Of a stretch of DNA of 64,000 bases, positions 33,851-47,190 are shown in pieces. The notes under the pieces were generated by a model. The model did not search any database and was not told where the DNA came from. It saw only the letters and a list, made by a program, of their open reading frames with translations. Every line of letters starts with the position of its first letter. Position 1 is the stretch's first letter. The translations under genes and the position numbers were made by a program. Source of the stretch: Arachis hypogaea (taxonomy: Eukaryota > Streptophyta > Magnoliopsida > Fabales > Fabaceae); NCBI RefSeq assembly GCF_003086295.3, contig NC_092052.1, positions 15,220,346 to 15,284,345 on the forward strand, read 5' to 3'.

Positions 33851-35414
33851 TTACCTTTGTTTCTTGGATTTAGTAATTACCTTTTTTCTTTTGCTAGAAA
33901 AAATTCTCTTTCTTACTTAGTCTAGGATTAGTCACATGGTTGCAGCTGAAGAGAAAAAGAGTTTGGTTTCTTGATTTTGGGTCATAGGAGAGTGTTACTT
34001 TCTTTCTTGATTTGTGATCAGTAACAATTATCATGGTCCACATGAATTGTTTGCTATTGAGTCTTGTTTGTTACAATTTCATTTACTTGTTGGCTTGCAC
34101 ATGATCACACATGTCATACACACTTTTGAATTTTTGACCTAACATTATAATGTTTAGTCATCATCAAATTATTATTTTTATTTTTAAATTCAACAATAAC
34201 AATTCAATTAATATCTGTTTTATTCAATATTTATTCTATTCTATTTTCTTTCATTATTCGTAGAATCGTAGCTATCATAAGAATGTATTCTATTTGAGAA
34301 TTTTGTATAAAATAAAATTTAAAAATATTTAATATTGTTAAAATTATTTTTTTTTTAATAGTTGTATGCTCCTAAAATATTCATGTGTATGTAGAGAGAA
34401 AATAAAGAGCATCAAAATAAAATTGTATCCAATATGACAGAAAATAAAATCTCAAAATAACGGTTTAAAATAAACTAATTATGAGATTAACATATTTATC
34501 CTTTAAGGTGAGTCTATGTATTTAATTATAATATTTTTAATATTAAAAAATTATTAATTAATGATATAATAATTTAATTTTTAATTTAATAACAAATAAT
34601 TATGTATGATAATAGTATAATTAGTAATAAATTAAAATATTATATTTCTCCTTATAATATAATCAAATACAATCCCACCATTAATTAGTTTAAAGCGTTA
34701 TTACACAATTCTAATTTTAATAATATATAAACATTTTTTCTCATAATCATATATTAATATACATGTTGCTTCCATAAGTATAATACTTTTAAGATTAAAA
34801 AAAATTATTAATTAATGATATAATAAAAAATATCAAAATAAAATAATATCTTAATATATCAAAAAACAAAATCTCAAAGTGATACCTTAAACAAATTAAT
34901 TACAAAATTTACAACAATAAAAAATTTAAAATATTATTTTATTCTCAAAATTTAATTTAAAAGTTATTTTTAATAGAATAATATATTTATCCTTTAATTA
35001 GAGTCTATCCATTTAATTATAATACTTTCAAAATTACAAAATAAATTATTAATTAATAATATACTAATTTGATTCACTAATTTAAAAACAAATAATTTTG
35101 TACAATTATAGTATAATTTGTATAATTTATGTTTACTATAATTAATAATAAATTAAAATATTATCTTTTTCTTAATAATACAATCATATAGATTGCTACC
35201 ATTAATTGATTATTAATACACGAATTTTAATTTTATTAATAACATATAAATATTATCTTTCTTATAATCATATATTAATATCCACGTTCTTTTCATAAGT
35301 ATAGTTCTTTTAATATTTGAAAAGAAATTATTAATAAATGGTATAATAAAAAATCTTTAAAATAAAATCATACCCAATAGATCAATACATTATAAAAGAA
35401 AATCTCAAAATAAT
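33851..35414. other. AT-rich stretch with a roughly 415-530 bp tandem repeat
   Basis: No gene. From about 34411 the sequence consists of two full copies and one truncated copy of an AT-rich unit, then the CACTA element begins. Confidence 0.6.
34411..35414 (+). repeat. AT-rich tandem repeat truncated by the CACTA element
   Basis: Copies start near 34411, 34825 and 35353, each with an AAAATAAAAT...CTCAAA(A/G)T block. The first two continue with TATTTATCCTTTAA, ATTTAATTATAATA, TTATTAATTAATGATAT and CTTATAATCATATATTAATA. The third stops at 35414. Confidence 0.7.
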
Positions 35415-35907
35415 CACTACAAGAAAATCGCAGATTACCGTCAAACTTAGTGTCACAGCTTAAAGATAAATTCACCGTTGGATTTATCAATGGTTTTGTG
35501 GTGAGATTCATCATACCAAAAAGTTACAGTCGGATAACCACATCTGATGGTAAATCTGTTGATAATTTTTTTGCGGGAACCATTGGGGAATAGGCACCAA
35601 AAATAGCGACTCCGACGGTAGAAACAGTTCATGGAACACTGCGTTTTGATTAACCGCACTACGTTACCATCAGATTTATCCGCCGATAAATTCGACGGTA
35701 ATAGTGCCCTAAAATCGAACAGCAAACCCTCTTCTTCTTCACTTCGAAATTCCTCTTCTCTCTCTACCTTTCACCCTCCCCCTCTCTCTCTAACCCTCTC
35801 CCTCCCATTCTCTCTCTAGCCTAAGCCGCCGCCGCCGCCGCTCCTCCAACGCCGCCGCCACTACTGTAAACGCATATGCCACCACTGCTGTCTTTCACTG
35901 CTCCACC
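35415..35907 (+). mobile_element. CACTA (En/Spm) transposon, 5' end
   Basis: Starts CACTACAAGAAAATCGC, the canonical plant CACTA terminal sequence. It is followed by dense direct and inverted subterminal words (TTACCGTC, CCGTTGGATTTATC, ACGGTAG, ATTTATCCGCCGATAAAT), as expected for transposase binding sites, then a pyrimidine-rich and (CCG)n-rich segment. The LARD interrupts it at 35908; the sequence resumes at 56943. No matching right end (CTTGTAGTG) was seen in the window. Confidence 0.7.
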
Positions 35908-38391
35908 TGTAAGACCCAGAACTTTTGAAAAGTCTTATTATGATCAAGTTTCAAATCATATAGTTACTTATAGTCTTAATTTCAGAAATTATTTTACTAA
36001 GGATAATTAAAGCAAGTTTTGATTAATTAAATTTTAATTAAATTAAGATTATTATCCAATTTTATAATTATTGGATTATTTTCTATATTTAAATTATAGA
36101 ATTGGTAGTCATGAAATAATAAGAATTTTATATGATTTGGACTAAATAATTAATATTTTAAAATATTAATACTGCTGTTTTGGAAAATAAAGAAATTAAT
36201 TATATTATCTCTAATTATTGGATTTGAGCATTTTATTGAAAATAATTTGTAAAATTGATGAACAAGTAGTATTTTTATACATTATTGTTGTTTGATTAAA
36301 ATTTATTTCTAATTACTATATGATCCCTAATTTTATTTGAAATTACAAAACTACCCTTAAACCTAATTTTTACCTAAACCCTAATTCTCAAATTGGAAAA
36401 AACCTAACCTAGTGACCCGTTCCCCAAACCCAGTAGCTGCATCCTACCCGGTTCCCTTTCACCCTCCCTTTTGATGCAACGCACCCTAACAATATAGCAG
36501 CAGCAACTGCAAAGTGAAAGAAAGACACGAAGAAAGAAAGGGGGTAGAGGGAAGGGGGTACCACGGAAAAGAGAGTGAGGGAGGAGGAGGGAAGGCGGCG
36601 CAGTGGGCGTCACTGCCACCGTCGCTGCCGCTGCTGACAAGGAGGTATGAGATCGGTGAGAGCCGAAGAAGGAGAAGGAAGAGAAGGCCGCGCTGCCGCA
36701 GCAGCCCTTGCACTGCCACCGTTCAGTCCATCCATGAGCTGCCACCAGAACCGTGCGAGAAGGAGCGTCGCTGTCCTGTGGAGCCCGTGTCGTCCCCATT
36801 CAGCCCACTGCCGGACAGAGGCCGCGCGACTCTGAGGGAGGAAGACGCGGCCAGTGACCCGAGGACCGCGACCCACTGCACGAAGCTGTGTCGTCGCGTG
36901 TTGTCACTGCCGTCGAGCTCCTATGACGGTGCCGAGCTCCTATGGCCACTGTCGGCAAGATCTGAACAGAGGGAAGCTTGAGGAGAGAGAGAGAGATCGA
37001 CGGGAGGGGTTTCCGCCCGTGCGGCCGCACCTCCACCGTCGCAGATCCTCCACTGCCTCTCACTGTCGCTGATGTCCTCCACTGCCATTGCTTGTTGTTT
37101 GAAGCTACTGCGATGCCACTGCCGTCGCCGGAAAAAGCACTGCCGATAAGGGTTTTAAGTTTGATTTCTGTTCTTCCATAATTCTGGAAAGGTTTTTGAC
37201 ACTGCGTGGTTGTTACAGTCGCCGTCATCAAGGTTTTACATCGCCGCTGTCGCTTGAGATTATTGATGGAGCCGCTGCCGGGTCAATTTAGAGTTGCGGC
37301 TGCTTCGTTTTGTTAATTCAGTGAGTATTTCTGTTTCAAAAGTCCTGCATTAGTGTTCTATTCCATGTAGTAAAGTATTTGTGATGTTAATGATTTTAGG
37401 AGTTAGAATCCGATTTGCTTGTGCCGTTTGTAGCTGTTTCTGCTTTTGAGAGAGCAAGCAGAGCCAAGGTTTTGATTGCCAGTGATTTCGGGTTGAGACA
37501 AAATAACTCTGTGAGGCGTTTGGGCTATGATTTTGCGTATTGAGGTAGGGGCTTTTCTAAAAAGCTATTTCTTATCTGGAATTGTTATAAATAGATACTA
37601 GTGTGAGAATTATATACTTTTAGTGATTGTACCAGTCTTATGTATTGTTTGGCTACTTTGGATGAATATGATTATATGTTTTGATTAGATTATTGTTTGG
37701 TTTTGATAAATGGAATTGTTGCTGAACTATTTCTTTAAAGTTTTGGAAATGAGTTTAATCGGTTGATAATGATTTGATTTTGAAACGGTTTTTCTGAGAT
37801 ATGAAAATGAGATGACTGTTGGATTTATCTTGCTTTTGAACTAATTTTGGATTTTTGGACCGTTGAAAAGGATTGTGGAACGGTTTAGTTGGGACCCGAA
37901 CCGGGTGGCAAAGTCTAAGTTTTAGGGGAGGTGCTGCCAAAATTTCTATAAAAATCCTAGACTTTGTTTGAAAAGTTATTTAGAAATGTTTGGATTTGAG
38001 AAATTATATTATTTGATTTATCAAGAAAATATTTATGAGCCAGGATGGCTGTATATGAGAATGAATTATGGCTGATTATGGAATATGTTATGAGCCGAAT
38101 GGCTGAGTATGAATATGGATGATTTTGAGCTGATAAAGTGATGGTTGCACTTCCAATTATCTGAGATACGAGTTTCTCTGGGTAGAAGCAGTGGCTAGCT
38201 ACCACGTGCTCCAGGTTGAGACTCAATACTCTGCTGACCCTATGTCGTAAGTGTGACCGGACACTGTGAAAGTTCCGGATAAGCTCACCCCTGTGAATAT
38301 ATACTAGTGAGGGTGTTGGATGTGAATTATGATTATTTTTGTGAATAACTTGAGTTGGAAATGCACGACAGAGGGACAGTCCAATGGTTAG

Positions 38392-38928
38392 TGTTCATAC
38401 CCTGGGTCGAGTCGTCCGACTCGGGTTGTTTGGCGACAAGTCGACCGACCTCTTCAGGGCAGGACTATCCGACCTCTTCTCAAAGAGCTCGGCCAAATCA
38501 CCAGAAAAAGCCCAAAAAAAGGGCCTAAACAGAGGAACACGACCCAAATCCAAAGGCAGCCCAAGCCTATAGAGATAAAGGCGGTTCCCTTGAAGGAAAG
38601 ATGACTTCATTCAAAGATAAAGATAAGATAAGATAACTATCTTATCTCCCGAAAGGTTACTCCTCACCATTATAAATACACTGGAGCACCCAGGTATAAC
38701 TCATACTCTAATTCTACTAAAAACCTGCTTAATACCCTTGCTAACTTAAGCATCGGAGTCCCTTGCAGGTACCACCACCCTCCGGTGAAAAAGGATCAGT
38801 AGCCAACCAGTCCAGCAAGTCAGACACGACAGCTCTAGTCACCACCCACAAGCCGGACACGTCATCTCCGACCAGCACAGAAGATCTCGTCCGAGATCGA
38901 CCTACAGTTTCAGGTAACCCTCGGAACA
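38392..38928 (+). repeat. 5' LTR of Tat element 1
   Basis: Starts TGTTCATACCCTGG and ends CCCTCGGAACA. The TATA box TATAAATA is at 38671-38678. Confidence 0.9.
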
Positions 38929-38929
38929 T

Positions 38930-38947
38930 TGGCGCCGTTGCTGGAGA
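38930..38947 (+). promoter_or_regulatory. Primer binding site of Tat element 1
   Basis: TGGCGCCGTTGCTGGAGA, one base after the 5' LTR; tRNA-Asp type with two differences from the copy at 58491. Confidence 0.8.
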
Positions 38948-38969
38948 ACCTGGAAGTCATCCCATCATC

Positions 38970-40140
38970 ATGGCGGACAACCTGGACAATGACCACAATT
39001 CTGATTTAGAGAACAGAATGCCACATAAGAACGCAAAGGTTACAATAGATGATACTTCTCAACTTAACAAAGACAAGAACTCCCCAAGCACGGGAGCCAT
39101 GGAGGCACTTCAGGATCGCCTAAAACAACTGGAAACGGCGGTCGAGTATTAGCGGGAAGCAGAGAGAGACTTACGAAGAGAAGCTAGGCGACGTCGCGAA
39201 TTGGAGGACAAGCTCCTAAAGATCGAAGCCGATCTCAAAACTAAAACTACCCGATCCAGCCACGAAGATAGCTCCCGCAAAAACCAAGACCCGTTCACCA
39301 AAGATATCATGAAGGCCAAAATCCCAAAAGACTTTAAACCACCCGACATGACTCTATACGATGGCATGACAGATTCCCGCCATCATCTCAACAACTTCCG
39401 AAGTAGAATGTATCTCACCGGCACCTCAGACGCAACTCGGTGCAACTCCTTCCCAACTACTCTAACAAAGACACCGATTAAATGGTTTGACAACCTGCCC
39501 CCAGGTCCATCTCAAGCTTTGACGACTTAGCCAAAAAGTTTCTAGCCAGATTTTCCATCCAAAAGGACAAAACTAAACAGGCCCCAAGTCTATTAGGGAT
39601 CAAGCAAGGAGATCGGGAGAGTCTTCATAGTTACATGGAAAGATTCAACATGGCGTGTTTGGACATACAAAATCTACCAACAGAAGCAGCCATTATGGGC
39701 CTCATCAATGGCCTACGAGAGGGACCTTTTAGTCACTTCATATCGAAAAAACATCCTACATCTCTAAATGAAGTACAAGAACGAGCAGAAAAGTACATCA
39801 ACATAGAGGAAAACTCCCGACTAGGAGAGACCTCAAAATCCGGATTCTCCTATAAAGATAAAGAGGCCAAGAAAAAAGAAGATCAGCACAGGGAGAAGAT
39901 CAAAAAATACCACAATTACACCCCTCACCGGGTGTCTCTTGTGGATGTTTATCGAGAAGTATGCCACACTAAAAAGATACCCCCACCTCGCCCACTCAAA
40001 AGCAAGAAAGGAGGAGCGAATCGGACAGAATACTGTGAATACATCGAATATACGGACATTCCACCAATGAATGCTTCGATTTGAAGAATATCATAGAAAA
40101 TTTGGTAAGAGAGGGGAGACTAGATCGGTACTTAGCCAAC
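38970..40140 (+). pseudogene. gag of Tat element 1, broken
   Basis: Begins MADNLDNDHNSD. An in-frame TAG at 39150-39152 interrupts a coiled-coil region. The Gag domain follows (FKPPDMTLYDGMTD, SRMYLTGTSDATRC, MERFNMACLDIQNLPTEA, a GLREGPFSHFI block) with a frame change between about 39495 and 39535. Another frame change near 40060 falls in the degenerate zinc-knuckle region. Gag would form the virus-like particle; this copy cannot make it whole. Confidence 0.85.
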
Positions 40141-41811
40141 AAATCATATGAGCCAAGAAAAAGAAGAAGGGGCGAAGAGGTCGAACGAACTGAACAAAAG
40201 ACATCTGAAGGAAGTATACCATGTCGAAGGAAGAGAAGGAGCGCCCGAACTCCCCACGATCACCTTCACCAAAGAAGACGCAGCTGGCATCGTCTCAGGA
40301 CATGACGATCCCATGGTCATCACTATCATATTAGCCAACGCTAATCTCCACCGCACGTTGGTAGACCAGGGAAGCTCGGCCGACATACTATTCAAAACGG
40401 CCTTCGACAAACTTGGCCTCGAGGAAAAAGAGCTCAAAGCATATCCGAAAAGCCTATTCGGGTTGGGAGACACTCCAATCCAACCACTTGGATACATCTC
40501 ATTGTACACAACCTTTGGAAAAGGAAATCCGTTAAGGACATTCATTGTACAGCCTACAATGCCCTGATAGATCGGACAATGCTAAATCAGCTCGGCGCAG
40601 TAGTCTCAACTCCACATCTGTGCATGAAGTACCCGACCACAGAAGGAATCGCAACAGTAAGAGCAGACCAGAAGACAGCGCGCCGCTGCTACAACGAGAG
40701 TCTGAACCTCAGAGGCAAAGGGAAAGAAATCCACACCATCGAGCTCGAAAGAATTCCAGGACGAGAAGAACTTCGTCCACAACTTGAAGGTGAAACAGAA
40801 AAAGTACAAATCGGAGATATTCCATATAAAACGACCAATATTGGTACAATCCTAAAAGGAGACAAAAAGGAGTCCCTTATACAGTTCTTGTGAGATAATG
40901 TCAACCTCTTTGCATGGAAGGCCATAGACATGCCAGGCATCGACCCTAAGTTAATGTGCAACAAGTTAGCAGTTTACCCAGGATCTCGACCAGTACAACA
41001 GAGACGTAGAAAGCTTGGACCAGAACGATCCTAAGCTGTGGAAGAGCAGGTACAAGATCTGCTGGAGGCAGGATTCATAAGAGAAGTCAAGTACCCACTA
41101 TGGCTAGCTAACGTCGTCTTGGTGAAAAAATCAAATAGGAAGTGGCGGATGTGCACCGACTACACTGACCTCAACAAAACCTGCCCAAAAGACCCTTATC
41201 CACTCCCAAGTATCGACGCTCTTATGGATGCCTCCTCCGGATACAAATACCTCTCGTTTATGGATGCCTATTTGGGATACAATCAAATCCCGATGTACCC
41301 ACCTGATCAAGAAAAAGTATCATTTTTAACCCCAAAAGCGAACTACTGCTACATCGTCATGCCATTCGGACTCAAAAATGCAGGAGCTACTTACCAAAGA
41401 TTAATGAATAAAGTCCTCGCGGACCACATCAGAAAGGTTATGGAAGTCTACGTGGACGACATGTTAATAAAGACACAAAACGAAGAATCGTTACTGTCCG
41501 ATCTCACCCAAGTATTCGACACGATAAGAAAGCATGGCATACGACTTAACCCTGCAAAATGCACCTTTGCAGTAGAAGCTGGTAAATTCTTGGGTTTTAT
41601 GCTCACACAAAGAGGAATCGAGGCAAATCCGGATAAATGCCGGGCTATACTCGATATGAAGAGTTCGACCTGTGTCAAAGAGGTACAACAACTCAATGGA
41701 AGATTGGCAGCCTTGTCCAGATTTCTTGCCAGATCGGCAATAAGATATCTACCCTTCTACGCCACTCTAAGGAAGGGAAAGAAGTTTGAATGGACAACGG
41801 AGTGTGAGTAG
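40141..41811 (+). pseudogene. Protease and reverse transcriptase of Tat element 1, broken
   Basis: The protease region (ILANANLHRTLVDQGSSADI) is followed by breaks at 40565-40567 (TGA), 40891-40893 (TGA) and 41032-41034 (TAA). RT is open at 41038-41811 with MCTDYTDLNKTCPKDPYPLP, a MPFGLKNAGATYQRL block and the catalytic YVDD at 41449-41460, so the RT core alone is intact. A TAG at 41809-41811 ends it before the RNase H domain. Confidence 0.85.
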
Positions 41812-43946
41812 GCCTTCCAGGATTTCAAAAGGTTCTTGGGACAACCACCTATTCTAACTCAGCCGTGGGAAGGAGAACTGCTTGTATTGTACCTTGTAGT
41901 AGGAAATTGAGCAGTAGCCTCGGCTCTGGTCTGAGAAGATGACAACGGACAACAACCTATATATTTCATCAGCAAAGCACTACAAGGGTCTGAACTGAAC
42001 TACCAAAAAATAGAAAAATTTGCCTATGCTCTCATACTAACATCTCGACGACTTTGCCCATATTTCTAAGCCCACATCATCAGGATTCAGACCAACCAGC
42101 CCATAAAAGGTATTCTGCAGAAAACAGATTTAGCAAGAAGAATCCTACAATGGGCAGTTGAGTTGTCCGAATTCGACCTTCAATATGAAGCTCGGACAGC
42201 CATCAAATCATAGTATCTGGCCGACTTTATTGCAAAGTTTATGAATACCCCGGACATCCCTACAGAATGAAATCTCTACGTAGACGGTTCCTTAAACAAA
42301 ACTGGAAGTGGTGCAGGCGTGATAATAGAAAGCGACCAGGGAACCCAAATCGAACTTTCCCTCAAATTCAGGTTTCCTGCCTCAAACAACCAAGCCGAAT
42401 ATGAGGCACTACTAGCTGGTTTGAAGCTGGCTAAGGAGGTTGGAGCTCAAAAACTTATCATCTTCAGTGACTCACAAGTAGTCACCTCACAAATAGCAGG
42501 GAGTTACCAAGTCAAAGAACAGCTCGGACAATTCGGAGAATATGATGTCCACCACATACCTCAAGAACAGAATGCTCGAGCTGATGCGCTCTCAAAACTA
42601 GCCAGCACCAAACCAGGGGGTAACGATAGAAGCCTCATCTAGGAGGTACTACAAAACTCGTCAATCTCGGAAGAAGAAAAGGTCCTAGCCATAACAGGTT
42701 TGGATCAGAGATGGATGACTCCCATAATTAACTACCTCAAAACAGAAACACTCCCTATAGATAAGAATGAGGCAAAGAGGTTAAAACGAGAGGCACAATA
42801 CTATACCATTATAAACAACACTCTATACAAAAGAGGAATCTCAACACCATTGTTAAAATGCGTGCCGACTTCCAGCACTAAGGAAGTTTTAGAAGAAATA
42901 CACAGTGGCATCTGTGGCAACCATCTCAGAGCACAAGCTCTTGCCAAAAAAGTACTTCGAGCCGGATTCTATTGGCCAACCTTACAAAAAAAAGCAATGG
43001 AATTCATGAAGACGTGTCCACCATGTCAAAAACATGCTAACTTTCACATCTCCCCACCAGAAGAACTCATCAGCGTAACTTCACCCTGGCTATTTGCAAA
43101 ATGGAGACTCGACCTCCTGGGACCTTTCCCTCAAGGATCAGAACAGGTCAAGTTTCTCATCGTCGGGGTAGATTATTTCACAAAATGGATTGAGGCAGAA
43201 CCCCTAGCTAACGCCACTGCTCAAAGAAGTCGAAAATTCCTATATAGAAACATCATCACAAGGTTTGGGGTTCCATACTCCATCACCACAGATAATGGCA
43301 CTCAATTTATAGACACGGGCTTCAGAAAATTAGTGGCCGACCTGAACATAAAACACCAATTCACATCCGTAGAACACCCCCAGGCAAATGGACAAGCAGA
43401 AGCTGCTAATAAAGTCATACTAGCTGGGTTAAAACGGAGGTTACAAGATGCAAAGGGAGCCTAGGTCGAAGAGCTCCCACAAGTCCTATGGGCATATCGG
43501 ACAACTCCACACTCCACCACAAAGGAATCACCTTTCCGATTAGCTTACGGAATGGAGGCAATGATCCCAGTGGAGGTCGAAGAAGGATTGCCCAGAGTGA
43601 TCCACTACAGTGAAGAAGCCAACTGCCAACTTCAAAGGGAAGAACTCGACCTACTTCCAGAAATCTGAGAAAAAGCTCAGATCAGGAAAGATGCATTAAA
43701 ACGTCGAATGGCTTAAGATACAACCAAAAGGTAGTGCCACGAAGTTTTAACAAAAACGAACTTGTCCTAATCCGAAATGACATCGGAACAACTCGACCTG
43801 GAGAAGGAAAGCTGGCAGCAAACTGGAAAGGACCCTACCGAGTCCTAGAAATACTAGGAAAAGGCTACTACAGGCTGTCCGAGCTCGAAGGGCGAGAGCT
43901 GCCAAGGTCATGGAACACCTGCAACCTAAGATGGTATTACAATTAA
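41812..43946 (+). pseudogene. RNase H and integrase of Tat element 1, broken
   Basis: The RT connection region holds several stops. RNase H is at about 42280-42642 (LYVDGSLNKTGSGAG, a NNQAEYEALLAGLKLA block, FSDSQVV), ended by TAG at 42640-42642 and missing a segment near 42530 compared with element 2. Integrase at 42700-43464 has the HHCC zinc finger (HSGICGNH, CPPCQKHANF) and DDE blocks (TDNGTQF, HPQANGQAEAANK), then a TAG at 43462-43464. The C-terminal GKGYYRLSELEG segment ends at 43946. No chromodomain. Confidence 0.85.
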
Positions 43947-44329
43947 AGGTAATAAAGATCTTAGGACAAAGTGCACTCTTTTTCCTGAAAAGGTTTTTTA
44001 ATGAGGCACCAAGCCAAGATCTATAAATTGCTCGACTTAGAAGGAAAAACGCCCACATGTATATATTTGCATATTTTCTATCTTGAATAGAGTTTTTTCA
44101 AATTTTCTACAAATCCTTTATCAAGACGCATTAATCTGAAACGCAAAAAAATCATCGCCCGATTATAAAGCTACAGCTCGGCAAAAGTGAAAACCAAATT
44201 TACTGCCAGATCACGATAAAGACCAACAAAGATGAAAATCAAATTCATCTAAGGTCGATCAAGCGAGGGTCAAACCCAATTTCTACAAAATCGGCAAAGA
44301 TGAAAAGCGACAAAATAGATTAAGTGCAA

Positions 44330-44885
44330 GAAGTTATTGAAAGTGACCCATAGAAAAGGACCTGACGAGGTCTTAATAAAAATAGGTTGCTAAAAAATAA
44401 CTTAAAAGACGGACCGACATGAAGAAGTCGGACTAGTCGACCACAACAACAAAGTTATAAAAAAGTAAAGCCCTAGAAAGAGGCCTGGCCAGCCCTAAAA
44501 AAGAGGATTACTAAGAAATAACTTAGAAGGGACCGACATGATAAAGTCGGCCTCCCACAAACCACAAGTTATAAAAGTAATCCATAAAGGAGATCTGACA
44601 AAGATCCAAAATGGATTACTAGAAATAACTTAGAAGGGACCGACATGATGAAGTCGGCCTCCCACAAAACCACAAAAGTTATAAAAGTAATCCACAAAAG
44701 AGATCCGACAAAGATCCGAAATGGATTACTAGAAATAACTTAGAAGAAACCGACATGGTGAAGTTAGCTCGACCAAGCTACAAAAAGTTATAAAAAGTAA
44801 TCCATAAAAGAGACCTGACAAAGGTCCAAATAATAGAGATTACTAGAAATAACTTCAGATGGACCGAGATGAAGAAGTCGGCCGA
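44330..44885 (+). repeat. Tandem repeat array downstream of pol in Tat element 1
   Basis: Five units anchored on ACCGACATGA at 44413, 44532, 44639, 44749 and 44863 (steps 119, 107, 110, 114 bp), with a partial unit before. Each carries TTACTAGAAATAACTTAGAA and AAGTCGG. Tandem arrays in the 3' untranslated region are known for Tat/Ogre elements. Confidence 0.85.
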
Positions 44886-45244
44886 CAGAAGGCATGCGCT
44901 ACAAGGGATTCCAACTCAGACCCAGAAAGCCATGACCCCAAAAGAATCAAGCTACAAGTATGAAAATATGAAGGCAATCAAAAGAGGTCAGAAAATAAGA
45001 TTCCAACACCCTGAAGATGCCTGAAAAGTATTAAGCAAGCAACAAACAGGAACAAAGTTACTGTGATAAACAAGACCCAAGAGGCCACCCAAAGTTGACC
45101 TCAAGAGGCTCAAGAAACTACCTTTGATTTTTCAAAATAAAGTTGCCAAAAAAGCAACTAAAAGTATCCAGAAGTCAGAAAACTACAAAATAAAAAGAGT
45201 TCAAAGCCCACAGGCCAGGCTATACACAAATACACCAGAAATGA

Positions 45245-47190
45245 TCATAGAGGATCCAAAGACTTCCCAGTAGCAGCATCCCGGGGTGAAGGAGGACGAG
45301 TCTGAAGAGGTACCGCATCAACTGTCCCATCATCCCGATTCAGGATCTGGACGTCAGGATCAGACTCCAGCAGACCGACTTCAGCTGCAGAAGTTGAGGA
45401 AGGTGGGATAGCAGAGACTTTAGCGGAGGATACAGGAGGAGGGACGACATCATCATCATCATCAGGATCATCAGGGATAATCTTACCATCCTTAACAATG
45501 TTGTCCAAACTAAAAAGGGTAAGGTCAAGCTCAAGCGCAAGAACTCGAACTTGATCCTTCAAATTCTCATAAGCAGCATTTACACTGCCTACAAGATGAC
45601 CCTGAAGCTTGGCATAGTCAGCTCGGGCAGACTCCAAACTCTCCCTAAGATCCATCATCTCTCTATAAGCGGTGACATAGCTCTCCTTATGCTTCAACGC
45701 CGTATCCTCAGCCAACTTTGCAGAGGCCACCAAGGCAATACCCCGAGTCTTCTCACCTTCCAGCTCTTTCTCCAATTTTGCCACTTTCACTTCGTGCTCC
45801 TCCTTCAAACCCTTGATCCGGTCGAATTTTGATTTAGCCTCCTTCATAAAAGCCTTTGTTGCATGGATAGGAAGATCTTGGGCAGTCCGATATAAAGCTG
45901 CCCCCATATGTGCCATCTTGATACTACTCCGAGTAATAAAATCCAAATGACAAAGAAGAGAGACATCGTCAGTAGGAATAACACCATAAGGAGCAATCTG
46001 CTGGTCAACAAACCCAACAACATCAAAGTCAGGGGCATCTAGATTAAAGGGCTCAACAGTCTGAGGTCTTTTTGGAGGAGGAACGGCAGTAGGAGAAGAG
46101 GTAGCAGCAGAAGCCTGAAGAGGATCGAGCACATGAACCCGAGGGGTAGGAATCATCCTCCTCGGCCCCGGAGAGCTTGGTACTGGCTGATTTGGCTGAA
46201 TATGAGAAGATCCTTCCCCAGCTGCCTTGGCTGAAATATTCTGGGAAGCTGTAGCCTTTCTCGCCCTTTTGAAAGCTTTCATGGAATCATTGGTCTTGGC
46301 CATCTCTGAAAAAACAGATCAAAACAAGTTACAAATTGGGAGAAAAAGAAGTAAAAACAAACAAAACAGAGCAAAAGAAGTCGGTCACTACCCAGCTCGG
46401 CTCGGACAAGAGAAGGGTCCCCCAAAAATCTCTTTGTGTCAAGATGGGGAGGTTCTCCCCAAATATCTTCTAAAACATTTACAAAAGCCTGCTCGACCTC
46501 GTCAAGCATCTCCCACGTGTATCAAGACACTACAACGTTCTTTTGCCAACACAAGGGGAAGGCAGGTTCATTATTCGCTTCTAAGAAAAACGGTCGAGCT
46601 CTCTCAACAGCTCGGACCTTAAAAAATTAATTCTTAAAGTCCCTAAAAGACTCATCATACATAGCAAAAACTTTATGTCCCTGGGCAGATCGAAAGAAAA
46701 TCCAAGAGGCTTTCTTTTTTGAGGAAATCCCGGGCTTAGTCAAAACAAAAAGATAAAGAAAGAGAGTCTGAGAAGGTATGACGTCCAACTCTTGGCAGAG
46801 CAACTGAAAGATCTTAATAAAACCCCAGGAGTTCGGATGGAGCTGAGATGGAGTTACATTACACGACCACAGCCAGTCGGTCTCAAAGGAGGTGAAAGGA
46901 AAAGTAATATTCAACTGGCTGAAAAAATAGTCGTAAGCATAAAAGAAGGGACGTTCCCCCCGGGTCAAAGCAGGAAAGCAAACCCTTTCATCAGAATCAG
47001 GCGCTACCAATTCATAGTTCTTTTCCTGATCTCTATTCTTACAAAGTCGGTGATATTTTCTAAGATTTGCACAGAACTCAGCATTCACCACGGAAACACA
47101 CATCAACACAAGGGAGTCCAACCAGTCGGACATCCCCTCAGGAACCTTAGAAGACGTCTCAACAATATTTTTGCGAGAAGACATGGCCAA
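45245..47190 (-). pseudogene. Spliced antisense ORF of Tat element 1 (gypsy-type transposon domain)
   Basis: Exon 1 47190-46392 and exon 2 46305-45245 join in frame across an 86-nt GT-AG intron (GTAGTG...TTTTTTCAG), giving 619 codons. Two stops interrupt exon 1: TAA at 46629-46627 and TGA at 46524-46522. Exon 1 has a region resembling the putative gypsy-type transposon domain of plants (NITFPFTSFETDWLW, QLHPNSWGFIKIFQLLCQEL). Exon 2 has a Ser/Pro-rich part, a coiled coil (about 45650-45850), and an acidic PDDPDDDDD stretch. Antisense ORFs between pol and the 3' LTR are described for Tat elements; their role is unknown. Without splicing, exon 2 also reads as a 352-aa ORF from its own ATG at 46303. 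Confidence 0.65.

Noticed and set aside
36404..37231. GC-rich ORFs in the LARD 5' LTR (and 53194-54054 in the 3' LTR)
   Set aside because: Frames differ between the two LTR copies because of indels, so they are not maintained as proteins.
39149..41696. Minus-strand ORFs opposite gag-pol (also 58638-62947)
   Set aside because: Shadows of coding sequence on the plus strand.
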